A stretch of DNA of 64,000 bases from contig NZ_OW235315.1 of NCBI RefSeq assembly GCF_934924865.1, forward strand, positions 496,001-560,000, in the 5' to 3' direction. The translations under genes and the position numbers were made by a program. Of the stretch, positions 46,869 to 56,237 are shown in pieces; positions within the stretch are counted from its first letter, which is position 1, and every line of letters starts with the position of its first letter. This stretch comes from Tepidibacter aestuarii. Lineage in GTDB: Bacteria; Bacillota; Clostridia; Peptostreptococcales; Peptostreptococcaceae. The notes below the pieces were generated by a model, which saw only the letters and a program-made list of their open reading frames with translations, ran no database searches and had not been told where the DNA came from.

Positions 46869-48905
46869 ATGATTGATAAGATATTAACGAAGTTTGCGTT
46901 TAAATGGAAAATTATAAGTATTGTATTGACGTTATTTTTTATTTCTACTTCGATTCTTATGGGGGTATCTATCAAAATAGTTAATGATAAGCTAGAAGAT
47001 GAAATAACAAAGAATGGTATGAATTTAGCTGAACAGATAGAAAATCAGATAGAGGGAAGTAAAGAAGTTGAAAAAATGTTACAAAGTATAATAGATGATA
47101 AGATTATAACTTCATGTTCTATGATAAAGTACATGGATATAAATAATATCTCTAATGAAAATATAGTTCAACTAGTTTCTGATTTGGGGATATCGGAAAT
47201 AAGTATAATAGGTCCAGATAGAATTATAGATTATTCTAATGTCCCTGCTAATATAGGTTGGGAATATCCTGTTGGGCACGCCATGGATAGTGTATTTGAT
47301 GGGGGTTCAGATACTTATTTAGAGGACCCAAGAGAAAATCCGCTTGATGGAAAACTTTATAAATTTGGAGGTATTAGTTTAGGTAATGGCTATTTTGTAC
47401 AGGCTGGTGTTTCTGTAGATATAATAGAAGATTTTAAGAAAAATGTTAACATCCAAAGTACACTTACAAAAGCAACAGAAGATGAAAGTGTATTATATGC
47501 TGTACAGATTGATAAAACTGGTTTAGCAGTTGCTGGTACTAATGAGGTAGTTGGTAAAACATATGATGATGATGTAACAAAATCAGCAGCTATAAATGGA
47601 AAGGCAGCTTCGAATAAGTGGTTTGATGAAGAATTAGGCATTTGGGCATATGATGTACAAATTCCGTTCTATGAAGATGGAAAACATATTGGTTCTATTG
47701 ATGTAGGATTATCATTAGATTCTTTGACAGATGCTAAAAATGATATTATTAAAACTTCTATTATAATGTCAGTAGTTATAATTTTATTAGTTTCTCTAAT
47801 ATTATATTTTGCAATTGGGTATGCTATGAAGCCGTTAAGAATAACTTCTGGTAATATTCAAAGAATTGCAGAAGGAGATTTTACGGAATCTATGGATTTG
47901 AATATACTAAAATATAATGATGAAATAGGATATATAGCTAATTCAGTTCAAAAGATGCAAGAAGAATTAAAGAATCTTGTAAGTAATATTAAAAATAGCT
48001 CTTATGAAATGACCAGTCAATCTGATAGTTTAGCTGAAATTACTGATCAGTCCAATCAGGCTATGAGTATTATTGCTCAGTCGGTTGAACAGATAGCATT
48101 AAGTGCATCGGACCAAGCAAAAGATGCTCAATCAGTTGCAATTAGTACAGAGGAATTGGGTATAAAAATCAATACTTCTACTGAGGTTATTGATGAAGCT
48201 GTTTGTTTAACAAATGAAACGGATAAGATATGTAAAGAAGGTAGTATTATTATATTTGATTTATATGAGAAAACAGAAAATAGTAAAAAGAAGAATAGGG
48301 ATGTTCACGGTATTATTGAAGAAGTAAACATCGCAACTGGAAACGCAGAGAGTATTACAAGTCTTATAACTCAGATTTCAGAACAAACCAATTTGTTAGC
48401 TCTTAATGCAAGTATAGAAGCTGCTAGAGCAGGAGAAGCCGGTAAAGGGTTTGCTGTAGTTGCAGAAGAAATTAGAAAATTAGCAGAAAATACAGGAAAT
48501 GCAACTAAGGATATAAGCGAAATAATAAATAATATACAAATAAAAGCAGTGAATGCTGTAAGTATAATGAATGAAGTAAATCATATGACAGAAAGTAATG
48601 ATAAAGCTATTGATAATACAGGTAATGCATTCAAAAAAATTGAACAGAAGTTAGAAGAACTTGTATCAAAAATAATTGAAGTAAAACAGGTTAGTAATGA
48701 TATTTCTGATAATAAAGAAGTTATTATCGATTCTATACAAAATATATCAGCAATAACAGAAGAAACTTCAGCGGGAACAGAAGAAGTCTCAGCTTCAACA
48801 GAAGAACAGCTAGCGTCTATAAGAGAGATAATGTCATTAGCTAAGACTTCAAATGAATTGGCTAGGGAGCTTCAAAATAATGTAGAGAGATTTAAAATTG
48901 AATAG
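46869..48905 (+). CDS. Methyl-accepting chemotaxis protein
   Basis: 678 residues. TM1 (about 17-35), an extracytoplasmic sCache-like domain with internal segments such as [19 protein letters not shown] and [21 protein letters not shown]2 (about 297-318), HAMP, and the signalling tip [20 protein letters not shown]. The ligand domain differs from that of the receptor at 44504. GGGAGG precedes the ATG. It is transcribed alone with its own terminator. Confidence 0.92.
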   Translation: MIDKILTKFAFKWKIISIVLTLFFISTSILMGVSIKIVNDKLEDEITKNGMNLAEQIENQIEGSKEVEKMLQSIIDDKIITSCSMIKYMDINNISNENIVQLVSDLGISEISIIGPDRIIDYSNVPANIGWEYPVGHAMDSVFDGGSDTYLEDPRENPLDGKLYKFGGISLGNGYFVQAGVSVDIIEDFKKNVNIQSTLTKATEDESVLYAVQIDKTGLAVAGTNEVVGKTYDDDVTKSAAINGKAASNKWFDEELGIWAYDVQIPFYEDGKHIGSIDVGLSLDSLTDAKNDIIKTSIIMSVVIILLVSLILYFAIGYAMKPLRITSGNIQRIAEGDFTESMDLNILKYNDEIGYIANSVQKMQEELKNLVSNIKNSSYEMTSQSDSLAEITDQSNQAMSIIAQSVEQIALSASDQAKDAQSVAISTEELGIKINTSTEVIDEAVCLTNETDKICKEGSIIIFDLYEKTENSKKKNRDVHGIIEEVNIATGNAESITSLITQISEQTNLLALNASIEAARAGEAGKGFAVVAEEIRKLAENTGNATKDISEIINNIQIKAVNAVSIMNEVNHMTESNDKAIDNTGNAFKKIEQKLEELVSKIIEVKQVSNDISDNKEVIIDSIQNISAITEETSAGTEEVSASTEEQLASIREIMSLAKTSNELARELQNNVERFKIE

Positions 48906-48926
48906 TTGTATATATCTTAAGACAAT

Positions 48927-48960
48927 TAAAGGACATCTCGATAGAGGTGTTCTTTTTACG
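48927..48960 (+). terminator. Intrinsic terminator
   Basis: Stem AGGACATCTC/GAGGTGTTCT with loop GATA, then T5. Confidence 0.75.
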
Positions 48961-49146
48961 TTTAAGGAAACTATATAGTTTTGAATCTATGGATAACATT
49001 GATAAAAGAACTACAATTGCAATTATTTTTAAACAACAGAGTCATGAGACTTGTTGGAGCCATGAACGCATGTGAATTTTAAGAACGGAGCCCGTAGGGA
49101 TCGTTGGCGATATGAGTTAGTGCGTAGCGACTAGACTAATTTTTTG
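48961..49146 (+). repeat. Two-hairpin dispersed repeat, copy C (with internal duplication)
   Basis: Directly after a terminator. The 5' part matches copies A and B (ACATTGATAAAAGAACTACA, then ATTGCAATTATTTTT). The hairpin block occurs twice, a degenerate one at 49033-49080 and a standard one at 49084-49146, ending GACTAGACTAATTTTTTG. Confidence 0.8.
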
Positions 49147-49262
49147 TTTATTTATATAAGAATAATTAAAGAGTTATATGGTTTTTTTGTGTGAAAAAGG
49201 ATTAGTATGGGAAAGATAATAATTAATAATAAAGATTAAAGTGATAATATTTTGGAGGATCT

Positions 49263-50366
49263 ATGGATAAAGAAATTATTTCAGATAGAAAGGCTATAAG
49301 CATATATATAATATTTTTATCAGGAACTGCAATTATATATACAAGAGGTATACAGGCTAAACAGGATATATGGATAGCATGTATATTAGGGCTTATTATG
49401 GCATTACCAATTATATTTATGTATGTACGAATACATAATATATTTCCAAATAGAGACTTATTTGAAGTTGTTGAAATATGTTTTGGTAGGTTTATAGGAA
49501 CTATAATTATACTATTATATATATGGTATGCTTATGTTATAGCAGCTGTTATATTGAGAGAATACTTAGAGTTTTATGTAACAGTAACAATGCGGCAAAC
49601 ACCAGGTATAGTACCAGCCTCTATACAAGCCTTGTTAGCAGCTTGGCTAGTAAAAGTAGGAATTGATACAATAGGAGGATGGTCAGAGGTATTTACACAT
49701 ATATTAATAGCTTTTGTATTTATGACAATATTACTACTAATATTAGGTGGTGATATAGAAATAAATAATCTTAGACCTACTTTAGTTTCAGGTATAAAAC
49801 CAATATTAAGGGGTGCTTTTTCGGTACTCTCATTTCCTTTAACACAAGTAGTTGTACTTACTATGATATTTTCAAACCTTAAAAGCAAGGCATCTTATTT
49901 TAAAGTATATACAATAGGTACTATAATAGGATTTATATTAGTATTTTTAGTATTTGTAGCAAATGTTGCAGTATTAGGAGTAGGATTAGCATCAGATAAA
50001 TATTATACATTGACTGTAACTGCAGCAAGAGTAGATATAGGAGATTTTGTACAGCGGGTAGAAATATTAGCAAATACTATGTTCGTATTAGGAGGAGTAT
50101 TAAAGCTTAGTATATTTATATTAGCTATATGTAAGGGTATTAGTTATATATTTAAATGTACAGGTTATCGTTTTTTAGTAATACCTGTAACACTGCACGT
50201 AATTAATCTAAATGTTTTTATATTTACAGATATAGCTGATATGGTTAAATGGTTAGAATATACTATAGATTACTATCATTTATTTTTCCATGTTTTTATA
50301 CCTATTATCATATGGATAGGGTGCGAGATAAAACATAGGAAAATGATTCAAAATGAAGTTAACTAA
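49263..50366 (+). CDS. GerAB-family spore germination permease
   Basis: 367 residues with ten predicted membrane helices, matching the GerAB/amino-acid permease family (N-terminal ISDRKAISIYIIFLSGTAII, then TRQTPGIV-like and GGWSEVFTH segments). In spore formers the AB subunit of germinant receptors binds a nutrient. Usually A, B and C subunits are encoded together; here the gene is alone, between a repeat and a terminator. GGAGG precedes the ATG. It suggests a sporulating host. Confidence 0.85.
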   Translation: MDKEIISDRKAISIYIIFLSGTAIIYTRGIQAKQDIWIACILGLIMALPIIFMYVRIHNIFPNRDLFEVVEICFGRFIGTIIILLYIWYAYVIAAVILREYLEFYVTVTMRQTPGIVPASIQALLAAWLVKVGIDTIGGWSEVFTHILIAFVFMTILLLILGGDIEINNLRPTLVSGIKPILRGAFSVLSFPLTQVVVLTMIFSNLKSKASYFKVYTIGTIIGFILVFLVFVANVAVLGVGLASDKYYTLTVTAARVDIGDFVQRVEILANTMFVLGGVLKLSIFILAICKGISYIFKCTGYRFLVIPVTLHVINLNVFIFTDIADMVKWLEYTIDYYHLFFHVFIPIIIWIGCEIKHRKMIQNEVN

Positions 50367-50414
50367 TGAAAATTATAAAATAGGATAATACAGGGGAATT
50401 TTAATATAAAGATA

Positions 50415-50472
50415 TAAAAAATACTGCATTTATAAGCATTAAACAAGCTTATAAATGTAGTATTTTATTTTG
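50415..50472. terminator. Intrinsic terminator
   Basis: Stem AAAATACTGCATTTATAAGC/GCTTATAAATGTAGTATTTT; T-rich tail. Confidence 0.85.
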
Positions 50473-50494
50473 ATATAAATTTTTGAATGAAAGT

Positions 50495-50552
50495 TATTGG
50501 CATTTGACAATAATATAAAACAGGAGTATACTCAAAGTAGCATATGCCAATA
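50495..50552. promoter_or_regulatory. Promoter of the Mrp/NifX cluster flanked by an inverted repeat
   Basis: -35 TTGACA (50504-50509), 17-bp spacer, -10 TATACT (50527-50532). The inverted repeat TATTGGCAT (50495-50503) and ATGCCAATA (50544-50552) brackets it exactly, which suggests an operator. Confidence 0.65.
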
Positions 50553-50577
50553 AAATAAAAATAAGGAGATGAAATAC

Positions 50578-51405
50578 ATGGGAGAATGCAATTCTTGTCC
50601 AAGTAGTGAAACATGTTCTAAAGATAAAGATACATGTATGTTAGAATACAATTCATTAAGCAATGTGAAAAATATTATAGGAGTTATGAGCGGAAAGGGT
50701 GGAGTTGGTAAGTCAACTGTATCAGCACTTATAGCTAAGCATTTGAGTGAGGAAGGATACAAGGTTGGTGTTCTTGATGCAGATATAACAGGACCTAGTA
50801 TTCCAAGACTTTTAGGAGTTAGCAAGGAAAAGGTTATGGTATCTGATAATGTTATGTACCCAGCTAAAACTAAGGATAATATAAGTGTATTATCTCTTAA
50901 TTTATTGATGGATGAAAATCAACCTGTAATATGGAGAGGTCCTATGATTGCTGGTGTTGTTAAGCAGTTTTGGACAGATACATATTGGGCAGAGTTAGAT
51001 TATTTAATAATAGATATGCCTCCTGGAACAGGAGATGTTGCACTTACAGTTATGCAATCAATTCCTATAGATGGAGTTGTAATGGTTTCTATTCCTCAAG
51101 ATATGGTTTCTATGATAGTATCAAAAGCTGTAAGTATGGCAAGACAAATGAATATAAATGTGTATGGGGTAGTTGAAAATATGAGCTATATAAAATGTCC
51201 TGACTGTGATAAGAAAATAAAACTGTTCAGTGATGAAGAAAGTGACAATTTCTTAGAAAAAATGGATCTTGAACTTTTAGGAGAGCTTCCTATGACTAAA
51301 AGTGTAAGTGGACTTGAGAAAAATACTGATAAGCCTCTAGATAAAGAAGTTAAAGAAGTTATGGAAAATATAGCAAGTAAAGTATTAAAAAAAGCTACTA
51401 ACTAA
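50578..51405 (+). CDS. Mrp/NBP35-family Fe-S carrier P-loop ATPase
   Basis: 275 residues. N-terminal cysteine set (CNSCPSSETCSKDKDTC), deviant Walker A GVMSGKGGVGKSTVS, IDMPPGTGDVALT and a CxxC pair in YIKCPDCDKK. This is the ApbC/Nbp35 layout, which transfers Fe-S clusters. The ATG at 50578 is chosen because AAGGAG (50563-50568) is 9 nt away; the ATG at 50569 abuts that site. First gene of a cluster of two NifX-like and two more MinD-like ATPase genes. Confidence 0.92.
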   Translation: MGECNSCPSSETCSKDKDTCMLEYNSLSNVKNIIGVMSGKGGVGKSTVSALIAKHLSEEGYKVGVLDADITGPSIPRLLGVSKEKVMVSDNVMYPAKTKDNISVLSLNLLMDENQPVIWRGPMIAGVVKQFWTDTYWAELDYLIIDMPPGTGDVALTVMQSIPIDGVVMVSIPQDMVSMIVSKAVSMARQMNINVYGVVENMSYIKCPDCDKKIKLFSDEESDNFLEKMDLELLGELPMTKSVSGLEKNTDKPLDKEVKEVMENIASKVLKKATN

Positions 51406-51417
51406 GGAGGGACTAAT

Positions 51418-51783
51418 ATGAATATAGCTGTATCAGCTTTTAAAGAAAATAAAGATAGTTCACTAGATAAGAGATTTGGAAGATGCGAGTGGTTTCAAAT
51501 ATACAACCAAGAAAAAGAATTAATAAAGGCTGTAAAAAATGAAGGACAAATATCTGGATCAGGAGCGGGAGTTGCAGCTGCACAGCAGATTATAGATGAG
51601 GGTATAGATGTTGTTATAACTGGAAACCTTGGACCTAATGCATTTAAGATACTTAAAAAAGCGAATATAAAGGCTTATAAATGTAGTGATATTTCTGTTG
51701 AAGAAGCTGTAAATATGCTAAATAAGGGTGAACTTGAAGAAATTGAAGCAGCAGGCAAAGCTCATCACGGGATGAATGTATAA
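51418..51783 (+). CDS. NifX/NifB-type dinitrogenase cofactor-binding domain protein
   Basis: 121 residues with the small ribonuclease-H-like fold of the NifX/NafY/NifB C-terminal family: LDKRFGRCEWFQIY, then GAGVAAAQQIIDEGIDVVIT, GNLGPNAFKIL. In nitrogen fixers the domain carries FeMo-cofactor precursors; in non-fixing anaerobes such proteins are linked to Fe-S metabolism. No nitrogenase genes are visible. It lies 12 nt after the Mrp gene and 12 nt before the next ATPase gene. Confidence 0.88.
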   Translation: MNIAVSAFKENKDSSLDKRFGRCEWFQIYNQEKELIKAVKNEGQISGSGAGVAAAQQIIDEGIDVVITGNLGPNAFKILKKANIKAYKCSDISVEEAVNMLNKGELEEIEAAGKAHHGMNV

Positions 51784-51795
51784 GGAGGAGTTAGT

Positions 51796-52626
51796 TTGAA
51801 TATAGCTGTACTTAGTGGGAAAGGCGGAACAGGAAAGACTACAGTTTCAACAAATATAGCTTTAGCCTTAAATGCGAATTATATAGACTGTGATGTAGAA
51901 GAGCCTAATGGTTTTTTATTTTTACAGCCTAGTATAGAGAGCGTAGATAGTGTTTCGGTTGAATACCCTGATATAGACTACGATAAGTGTACAGGATGCG
52001 GTAAATGTGTTAAAAGCTGTGATTTCAATGCTTTAATTAATGTAAAAGATGAAATTATGGTGTTTGATAAACTATGTCATTCATGTGGAGCGTGTGAGAT
52101 AGTATGCAAATCTAATGCTATAAAGTATAAGTTTAGAGAGATTGGAAAAATAGAAGAGGGTAAAAAATCAGATATAAAATGCACTAGAGGAATTTTGAAT
52201 ATAGGAGAGCCTATGGCAGTTCCTATAATAAAAAAGGTTTTAGATAATATTGAAACTGATATAAATATAATAGATTGCCCTCCAGGAACATCTTGTAATG
52301 TAGTTAATTCTTTAAAATATGCAGATATGGGAATTTTAGTAACAGAACCAACAGAATTTGGAATTCACGATCTTAAGATGGCTGTTGCGCTTGTTAGAAT
52401 GTTTGATATTCCATTCGGAATAGTCATAAATAAAGATAATGAAGAAAATAATATAGCTAGAAAATACTGTGAAGGTGAAAACATAGATATAATAGGCAGT
52501 ATTCCATATAGTAAGGATATAGCTAAGATATACTCAAGAGGAGAACTTCTATACGAAGATTTGAAGTATAAGAGTATATTCGATGAAATAGCCCAAAGCA
52601 TAAAGGGAGTGTTTTCATGGAATTAG
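51796..52626 (+). CDS. MinD-superfamily P-loop ATPase with inserted ferredoxin domain (1)
   Basis: 276 residues. Walker A in VLSGKGGTGKTTVS, then two 4Fe-4S motifs CTGCGKCVKSC and CHSCGACEIVC (about residues 62-100), and IDCPPGTSCNVV as switch region. TTG start at 51796 with AAGGAGGAG 5 nt upstream. This architecture is common in strict anaerobes next to NifX-like proteins and is thought to load or move Fe-S clusters. The gene end overlaps the next, similar gene by 10 nt. Confidence 0.9.
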   Translation: MNIAVLSGKGGTGKTTVSTNIALALNANYIDCDVEEPNGFLFLQPSIESVDSVSVEYPDIDYDKCTGCGKCVKSCDFNALINVKDEIMVFDKLCHSCGACEIVCKSNAIKYKFREIGKIEEGKKSDIKCTRGILNIGEPMAVPIIKKVLDNIETDINIIDCPPGTSCNVVNSLKYADMGILVTEPTEFGIHDLKMAVALVRMFDIPFGIVINKDNEENNIARKYCEGENIDIIGSIPYSKDIAKIYSRGELLYEDLKYKSIFDEIAQSIKGVFSWN

Positions 52627-53468
52627 TGGTGTTAAGTGGTAAAGGTGGAACAGGAAAAACTACAATTGCTACTGCTTTATGTGAGCTAAATGAAAAAGTA
52701 GTTAGGGTGGATTGTGATGTAGATGCACCTAACTTATATCTTTATTATGATGGAGAAGATATTAAAGAGAAAGATTTTTTTAAGGGAAAAAAAGCTACTA
52801 TAGATAGATCTTATTGTATGGAATGTTTAAAGTGTGAGGATATATGTAGATTTGGTGCTATAAAAAATTTAAATATAGATCATTTTTTATGTGAAGGATG
52901 TGGAGCTTGTACACATGTATGTGAGCATGGCGCCATAAACTTAGATGATGAAAAAACTGCTCAAACATTTATAACAAAGCTTGATAACGGAATAATATCA
53001 AGAGCCAAAATGGAAATAGGAAGCGATGGATCAGGACTTTTAATATCGGATATTAGGAATAATGCTAAAAAATTTAATGAAAACAGTGATCTGATTATAA
53101 TAGATGGATCTCCTGGGATTGGATGTCCTGTTATATCTTCAATAACAGGAGCTAATATGGCGTTAATAGTTACAGAGCCTACAAAATCAGGACTTGAGGA
53201 TTTAACTAGGGTAGTTTCATTATGTACTCACTTTGGTATACTTACTATGGTATGTATAAACAAATGTGACATGAATGAAGAAATAGGCTTTGAAATAAAA
53301 GAATTTATAAAAAATAAAAACCTGAAATTAGTTGGAGAAATTCCATATGATGAGACTGTAGTTAAGTCTATAAATGAGTTGAAGCCAATAACATTATATA
53401 AAGATAGTATAGCTAATAGAGCTATACAAAACATGTGGGTAAATATTAAAAAATTAGGAGGAATTTAA
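52617..53468 (+). CDS. MinD-superfamily P-loop ATPase with inserted ferredoxin domain (2)
   Basis: 283 residues, paralogue of the preceding gene: VLSGKGGTGKTTIA, 4Fe-4S motifs CMECLKCEDIC and CEGCGACTHVC, and IDGSPGIGCPVISS. The two overlap and probably form a heterodimer. Its ATG lies within the previous gene's last codons, indicating translational coupling. The NifX-like gene follows at once. Confidence 0.9.
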   Translation: MELVVLSGKGGTGKTTIATALCELNEKVVRVDCDVDAPNLYLYYDGEDIKEKDFFKGKKATIDRSYCMECLKCEDICRFGAIKNLNIDHFLCEGCGACTHVCEHGAINLDDEKTAQTFITKLDNGIISRAKMEIGSDGSGLLISDIRNNAKKFNENSDLIIIDGSPGIGCPVISSITGANMALIVTEPTKSGLEDLTRVVSLCTHFGILTMVCINKCDMNEEIGFEIKEFIKNKNLKLVGEIPYDETVVKSINELKPITLYKDSIANRAIQNMWVNIKKLGGI

Positions 53469-53469
53469 A

Positions 53470-53826
53470 ATGAAAATAGCAGTTGCCAGTGATAATAAAA
53501 TGGTTAGTGGACACTTTGGACACTGTGAGGGATTTAGCATATATGAGTCAGAGGATAATAAGATTTTAAAAAGTGAATTTGTTGAAAATCCAGGACATAG
53601 ACCAGGTTTTTTGCCAGTATTCTTAAAAGAGCTAAAAGTTGATGTTATAATAGCTGGAGGTATGGGAGCTACAGCTCAAGATTTATTTAGAGAAAATAAT
53701 ATAGAGGTTATCGTTGGTGCAAGTGGTCTTGCTGATGAATCAATACAAAATTATATAGATGGGAATTTAAAATCAACTAATAGTGTATGTACAGAACATG
53801 AACATGAGGGAAGTTGTAACGGCTAA
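53470..53826 (+). CDS. NifX-type cofactor-binding domain protein (2)
   Basis: 118 residues. MVSGHFGHCEGFSIY, then LKELKVDVIIAGGMGATAQDLF, and a C-terminal histidine/cysteine tail (CTEHEHEGSC) that could bind metal. Second NifX-like protein of the cluster, one base after the ATPase stop codon. Probably a partner of the upstream ATPases. Confidence 0.88.
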   Translation: MKIAVASDNKMVSGHFGHCEGFSIYESEDNKILKSEFVENPGHRPGFLPVFLKELKVDVIIAGGMGATAQDLFRENNIEVIVGASGLADESIQNYIDGNLKSTNSVCTEHEHEGSCNG

Positions 53827-53840
53827 TGCTGTAAAAAAGT

Positions 53841-53901
53841 CCCTGTATAGTTTGAATAATTAATAGGTAATGATATAATTAAAATATTATACAGTACAGG
53901 G
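53841..53901. promoter_or_regulatory. Promoter and inverted repeat before the DUF134 regulator
   Basis: -35 TTGAAT (53852-53857), 16-bp spacer, -10 TATAAT (53874-53879). CCCTGTA (53841-53847) and TACAGGG (53895-53901) form an inverted repeat around the promoter; the right half overlaps the ribosome binding site, so readthrough RNA could mask it. Confidence 0.55.
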
Positions 53902-53911
53902 AGGTATAGCT

Positions 53912-54349
53912 ATGGCAAGACCTACAAAGGTTAGGACAGTAGAATTTTTTCCGGAAAATAATTATTTTGTTCCAGTTGGAAAACAAAAATGTGATATAGA
54001 AGAAGTTGAAGTAAAGATAGAAGAACTTGAAGCTATGAGACTTAAGGACATAGAGGGATTGAATCAAGAAGAATGTGCAAAGAAAATGCAGGTTTCTAGA
54101 CAGACATTTCAGAATATAATAGACAGTGCTCGTAAAAAGGTAGCTGTATCACTAACTGAGGGAAAAGCTATAAGAATAAGTGGAGGACACTATACTACGA
54201 AGCACTGTAGGTTTAAATGTATGGACTGTGGGAATGAGTATAATATAAAATACAGTCAAGATAAAAAATCATGTCCTGATTGTGGATTAAATAAGGTTAC
54301 TTGTACAAAAAAAGTTGGATTGTGCAAAAAGTTATGTGAAGATAAATAA
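53912..54349 (+). CDS. DUF134-family DNA-binding protein
   Basis: 145 residues. N-terminal MARPTKVRTVEFFP, a helix-turn-helix at about 45-85 (IEELEAMRLKDIEGLNQEE, then CAKKMQVSRQTFQNII) and a C-terminal cysteine-rich tail (CRFKCMDCGNEY, CPDCGL, CTKK, CKKLC) that could bind zinc or an Fe-S cluster. DUF134 genes often accompany NifX-like genes; it may regulate the cluster upstream. GGGAGG precedes the ATG. Confidence 0.85.
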   Translation: MARPTKVRTVEFFPENNYFVPVGKQKCDIEEVEVKIEELEAMRLKDIEGLNQEECAKKMQVSRQTFQNIIDSARKKVAVSLTEGKAIRISGGHYTTKHCRFKCMDCGNEYNIKYSQDKKSCPDCGLNKVTCTKKVGLCKKLCEDK

Positions 54350-54354
54350 TATAT

Positions 54355-54382
54355 TTGCAAAATATCATATTTGATATATAAT
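54355..54382 (+). promoter_or_regulatory. Promoter of the thiamine operon
   Basis: -35 TTGCAA (54355-54360), 16-bp spacer, -10 TATAAT (54377-54382), 40 bp upstream of the TPP aptamer. Confidence 0.6.
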
Positions 54383-54420
54383 TAAATCAAACTTTTACAA
54401 AAGTTTAAAATAATTTAATA

Positions 54421-54511
54421 AGAAGCTAGGGGTGCCTTTTGGCTGAGAGATAGATATTGTCTATTAACTCTTTAAACCTGATTTGGTTAGTACCAACGTA
54501 GGGAAGTTATG
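54421..54511 (+). ncRNA. TPP riboswitch (THI element)
   Basis: The conserved blocks GGGGTGC, GGCTGAGA, AAACCTGAT, GGTTAGTACCAACGTAGGGA are all present in order, as in the thiamine pyrophosphate aptamer. It precedes thiD and should repress the operon when TPP is abundant. Confidence 0.97.
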
Positions 54512-54536
54512 ATTATATGGTTTTAGTATATTCATA

Positions 54537-54573
54537 TTAATTGTATTCGTTATGAATACAATTTTTTTTTGTG
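54537..54573 (+). terminator. Riboswitch terminator 1
   Basis: Stem AATTGTATTC/GAATACAATT, then T9; 26 nt after the TPP aptamer. Confidence 0.85.
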
Positions 54574-54594
54574 AAATTACTGATTTAAATATAC

Positions 54595-54637
54595 AAAAGT
54601 TCCCCTAGACTTTTTGAGAATAGGGGGACTTTTTTTA
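54595..54637 (+). terminator. Second leader hairpin: terminator and SD-masking stem
   Basis: AAAGTTCCCCTA pairs with TAGGGGGACTTT, then T7 runs into the thiD ATG. The GGGGGA that is the only good ribosome binding site for thiD (8 nt from the ATG) lies inside the stem. Confidence 0.75.
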
Positions 54638-55455
54638 TGAATATCAAAAAAGATTATAGAGTACCAGTACTGACAATAGCAGGATCAGACTCATCTGGAG
54701 GAGCGGGTATCCAAGCGGATTTAAAAACGTTTAGTGCTCTTAAAACTTTTGGAATGAGTGTTATAACAGCAATTACAGCTCAAAACACTAAAGGTGTATT
54801 TGCTGTAGAAGAGATTAGCAAAGAGATAATAAAAAAGCAAATAGAAGTAATATTTGAAGATATTCATCCAAAGGCTTTGAAAATAGGGATGGTTTCAAGC
54901 CCTGAGATAATAAAAGAAATAGCAGATACATTGAGCAAATATGATGTTAATAATCTTGTAATAGATCCAGTTATGATTTCAAAGAGTGGATATTCTTTAT
55001 TAAAACCAGAAGCCAAAAAAAATCTTATAAATTACTTAATACCAATGGCTTATATTATAACTCCTAATACTATGGAAGCTGAGGAGATAACAGGTGTACA
55101 TATTCAAAACTTAGAAGATATGAAAAAAGCTGCTGAGAAATTATTAGAGCTTGGACCTAAGTATGTATTGGTTAAAGGCGGTCACTTAGATGGTGATGCT
55201 GTTGATTTATTAATGGGTGATGGTGTATGTGAATTGTTTGAATCTAAAAGACTTGATAGAAAAAATACTCATGGAACAGGATGTACATTATCATCAGCTA
55301 TAGTCACTCAATTAGCACATGGATATGATATAAAACAAGCAGTTAGAAACAGTAAGGAGTACATAACAAATGCGATAGAAAATAGCTTTGATATAGGCCA
55401 TGGGGTAGGTCCTGTTCATCACTTTTATGAATTTGACAAAGGAGGAAATCAATAG
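54637..55455 (+). CDS. thiD: Hydroxymethylpyrimidine/phosphomethylpyrimidine kinase
   Basis: 272 residues. Ribokinase-like fold: [21 protein letters not shown] at the HMP-binding N-terminus, [11 protein letters not shown], and the anion-hole/catalytic motif [13 protein letters not shown]. It phosphorylates HMP twice in thiamine synthesis. The start follows directly after the second leader hairpin. It overlaps thiM by one base. Confidence 0.95.
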   Translation: MNIKKDYRVPVLTIAGSDSSGGAGIQADLKTFSALKTFGMSVITAITAQNTKGVFAVEEISKEIIKKQIEVIFEDIHPKALKIGMVSSPEIIKEIADTLSKYDVNNLVIDPVMISKSGYSLLKPEAKKNLINYLIPMAYIITPNTMEAEEITGVHIQNLEDMKKAAEKLLELGPKYVLVKGGHLDGDAVDLLMGDGVCELFESKRLDRKNTHGTGCTLSSAIVTQLAHGYDIKQAVRNSKEYITNAIENSFDIGHGVGPVHHFYEFDKGGNQ

Positions 55456-56237
55456 TGTATAAATTAATAAACAAGGTAAAGGAAGTATCGCCATTAGTAG
55501 TTCACTATACTAATGAAGTTACTATAAATGATTGCGCAAATATGACTTTGGCAATAGGGGCGAGTCCTTTAATGAGCTATTCATATGAAGAATTAGAAGA
55601 CGTAATAAATATTGCAAGTTCAGTTGTTATAAACATAGGAACTATGAATACTTCTCACTTAGATTTATTTGTAAAAGCATCAAAATATGCAAATAAAATT
55701 GGAAAAAAACTTGTATTAGATCCTGTTGGCGTATTTGCATCAAACAAAAGACAAGAAATAGTAAAAAAGCTTTTGGAAGAAGCAAAATTCGATGTTATTA
55801 AAGGTAATATGGCAGAAATAAAATTCATAGGGGGACAACAGGTCAATGGACAAGGTGTTGATTCTCACGAGGAATGTGATGACATTGAATATCTAAAAAA
55901 AACAAGTAAAAGATTTAGTACGACATTAGCTATAACAGGTAAAACTGATATTATAGTAAATAATGATAGGGTTGTAAAAATACATAATGGAACACCAAAG
56001 TTAAAGAGTGTAACGGGAACAGGATGTATGATAAATAGCTTAATAGGAAGTTTTTTAGGTGTTAGTGATAATAATATGGATGCTGCTATTATAGGAACAT
56101 TGTGCATGTCATTAGCAGGTGAGCTAGCGGATAAAGCTGAGGTTGCAATTGGGTCATTTAAGGTAAATTTATTTGATAATATATATACACTTACAGAAGA
56201 TAAAATAAGAAATCTTGGAAAGGTTGAGACTGTATGA
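55455..56237 (+). CDS. thiM: Hydroxyethylthiazole kinase
   Basis: 260 residues. VHYTNEVTINDCANMTLAIGASPLM is the family N-terminal block; LVLDPVGVFASNKR and SVTGTGCMINSLIG follow, the latter with the catalytic cysteine region. It salvages thiazole alcohol. GTG start after GGAGGAAATC, overlapping the thiD stop by one base. The next gene overlaps by four bases. Confidence 0.95.
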   Translation: MYKLINKVKEVSPLVVHYTNEVTINDCANMTLAIGASPLMSYSYEELEDVINIASSVVINIGTMNTSHLDLFVKASKYANKIGKKLVLDPVGVFASNKRQEIVKKLLEEAKFDVIKGNMAEIKFIGGQQVNGQGVDSHEECDDIEYLKKTSKRFSTTLAITGKTDIIVNNDRVVKIHNGTPKLKSVTGTGCMINSLIGSFLGVSDNNMDAAIIGTLCMSLAGELADKAEVAIGSFKVNLFDNIYTLTEDKIRNLGKVETV

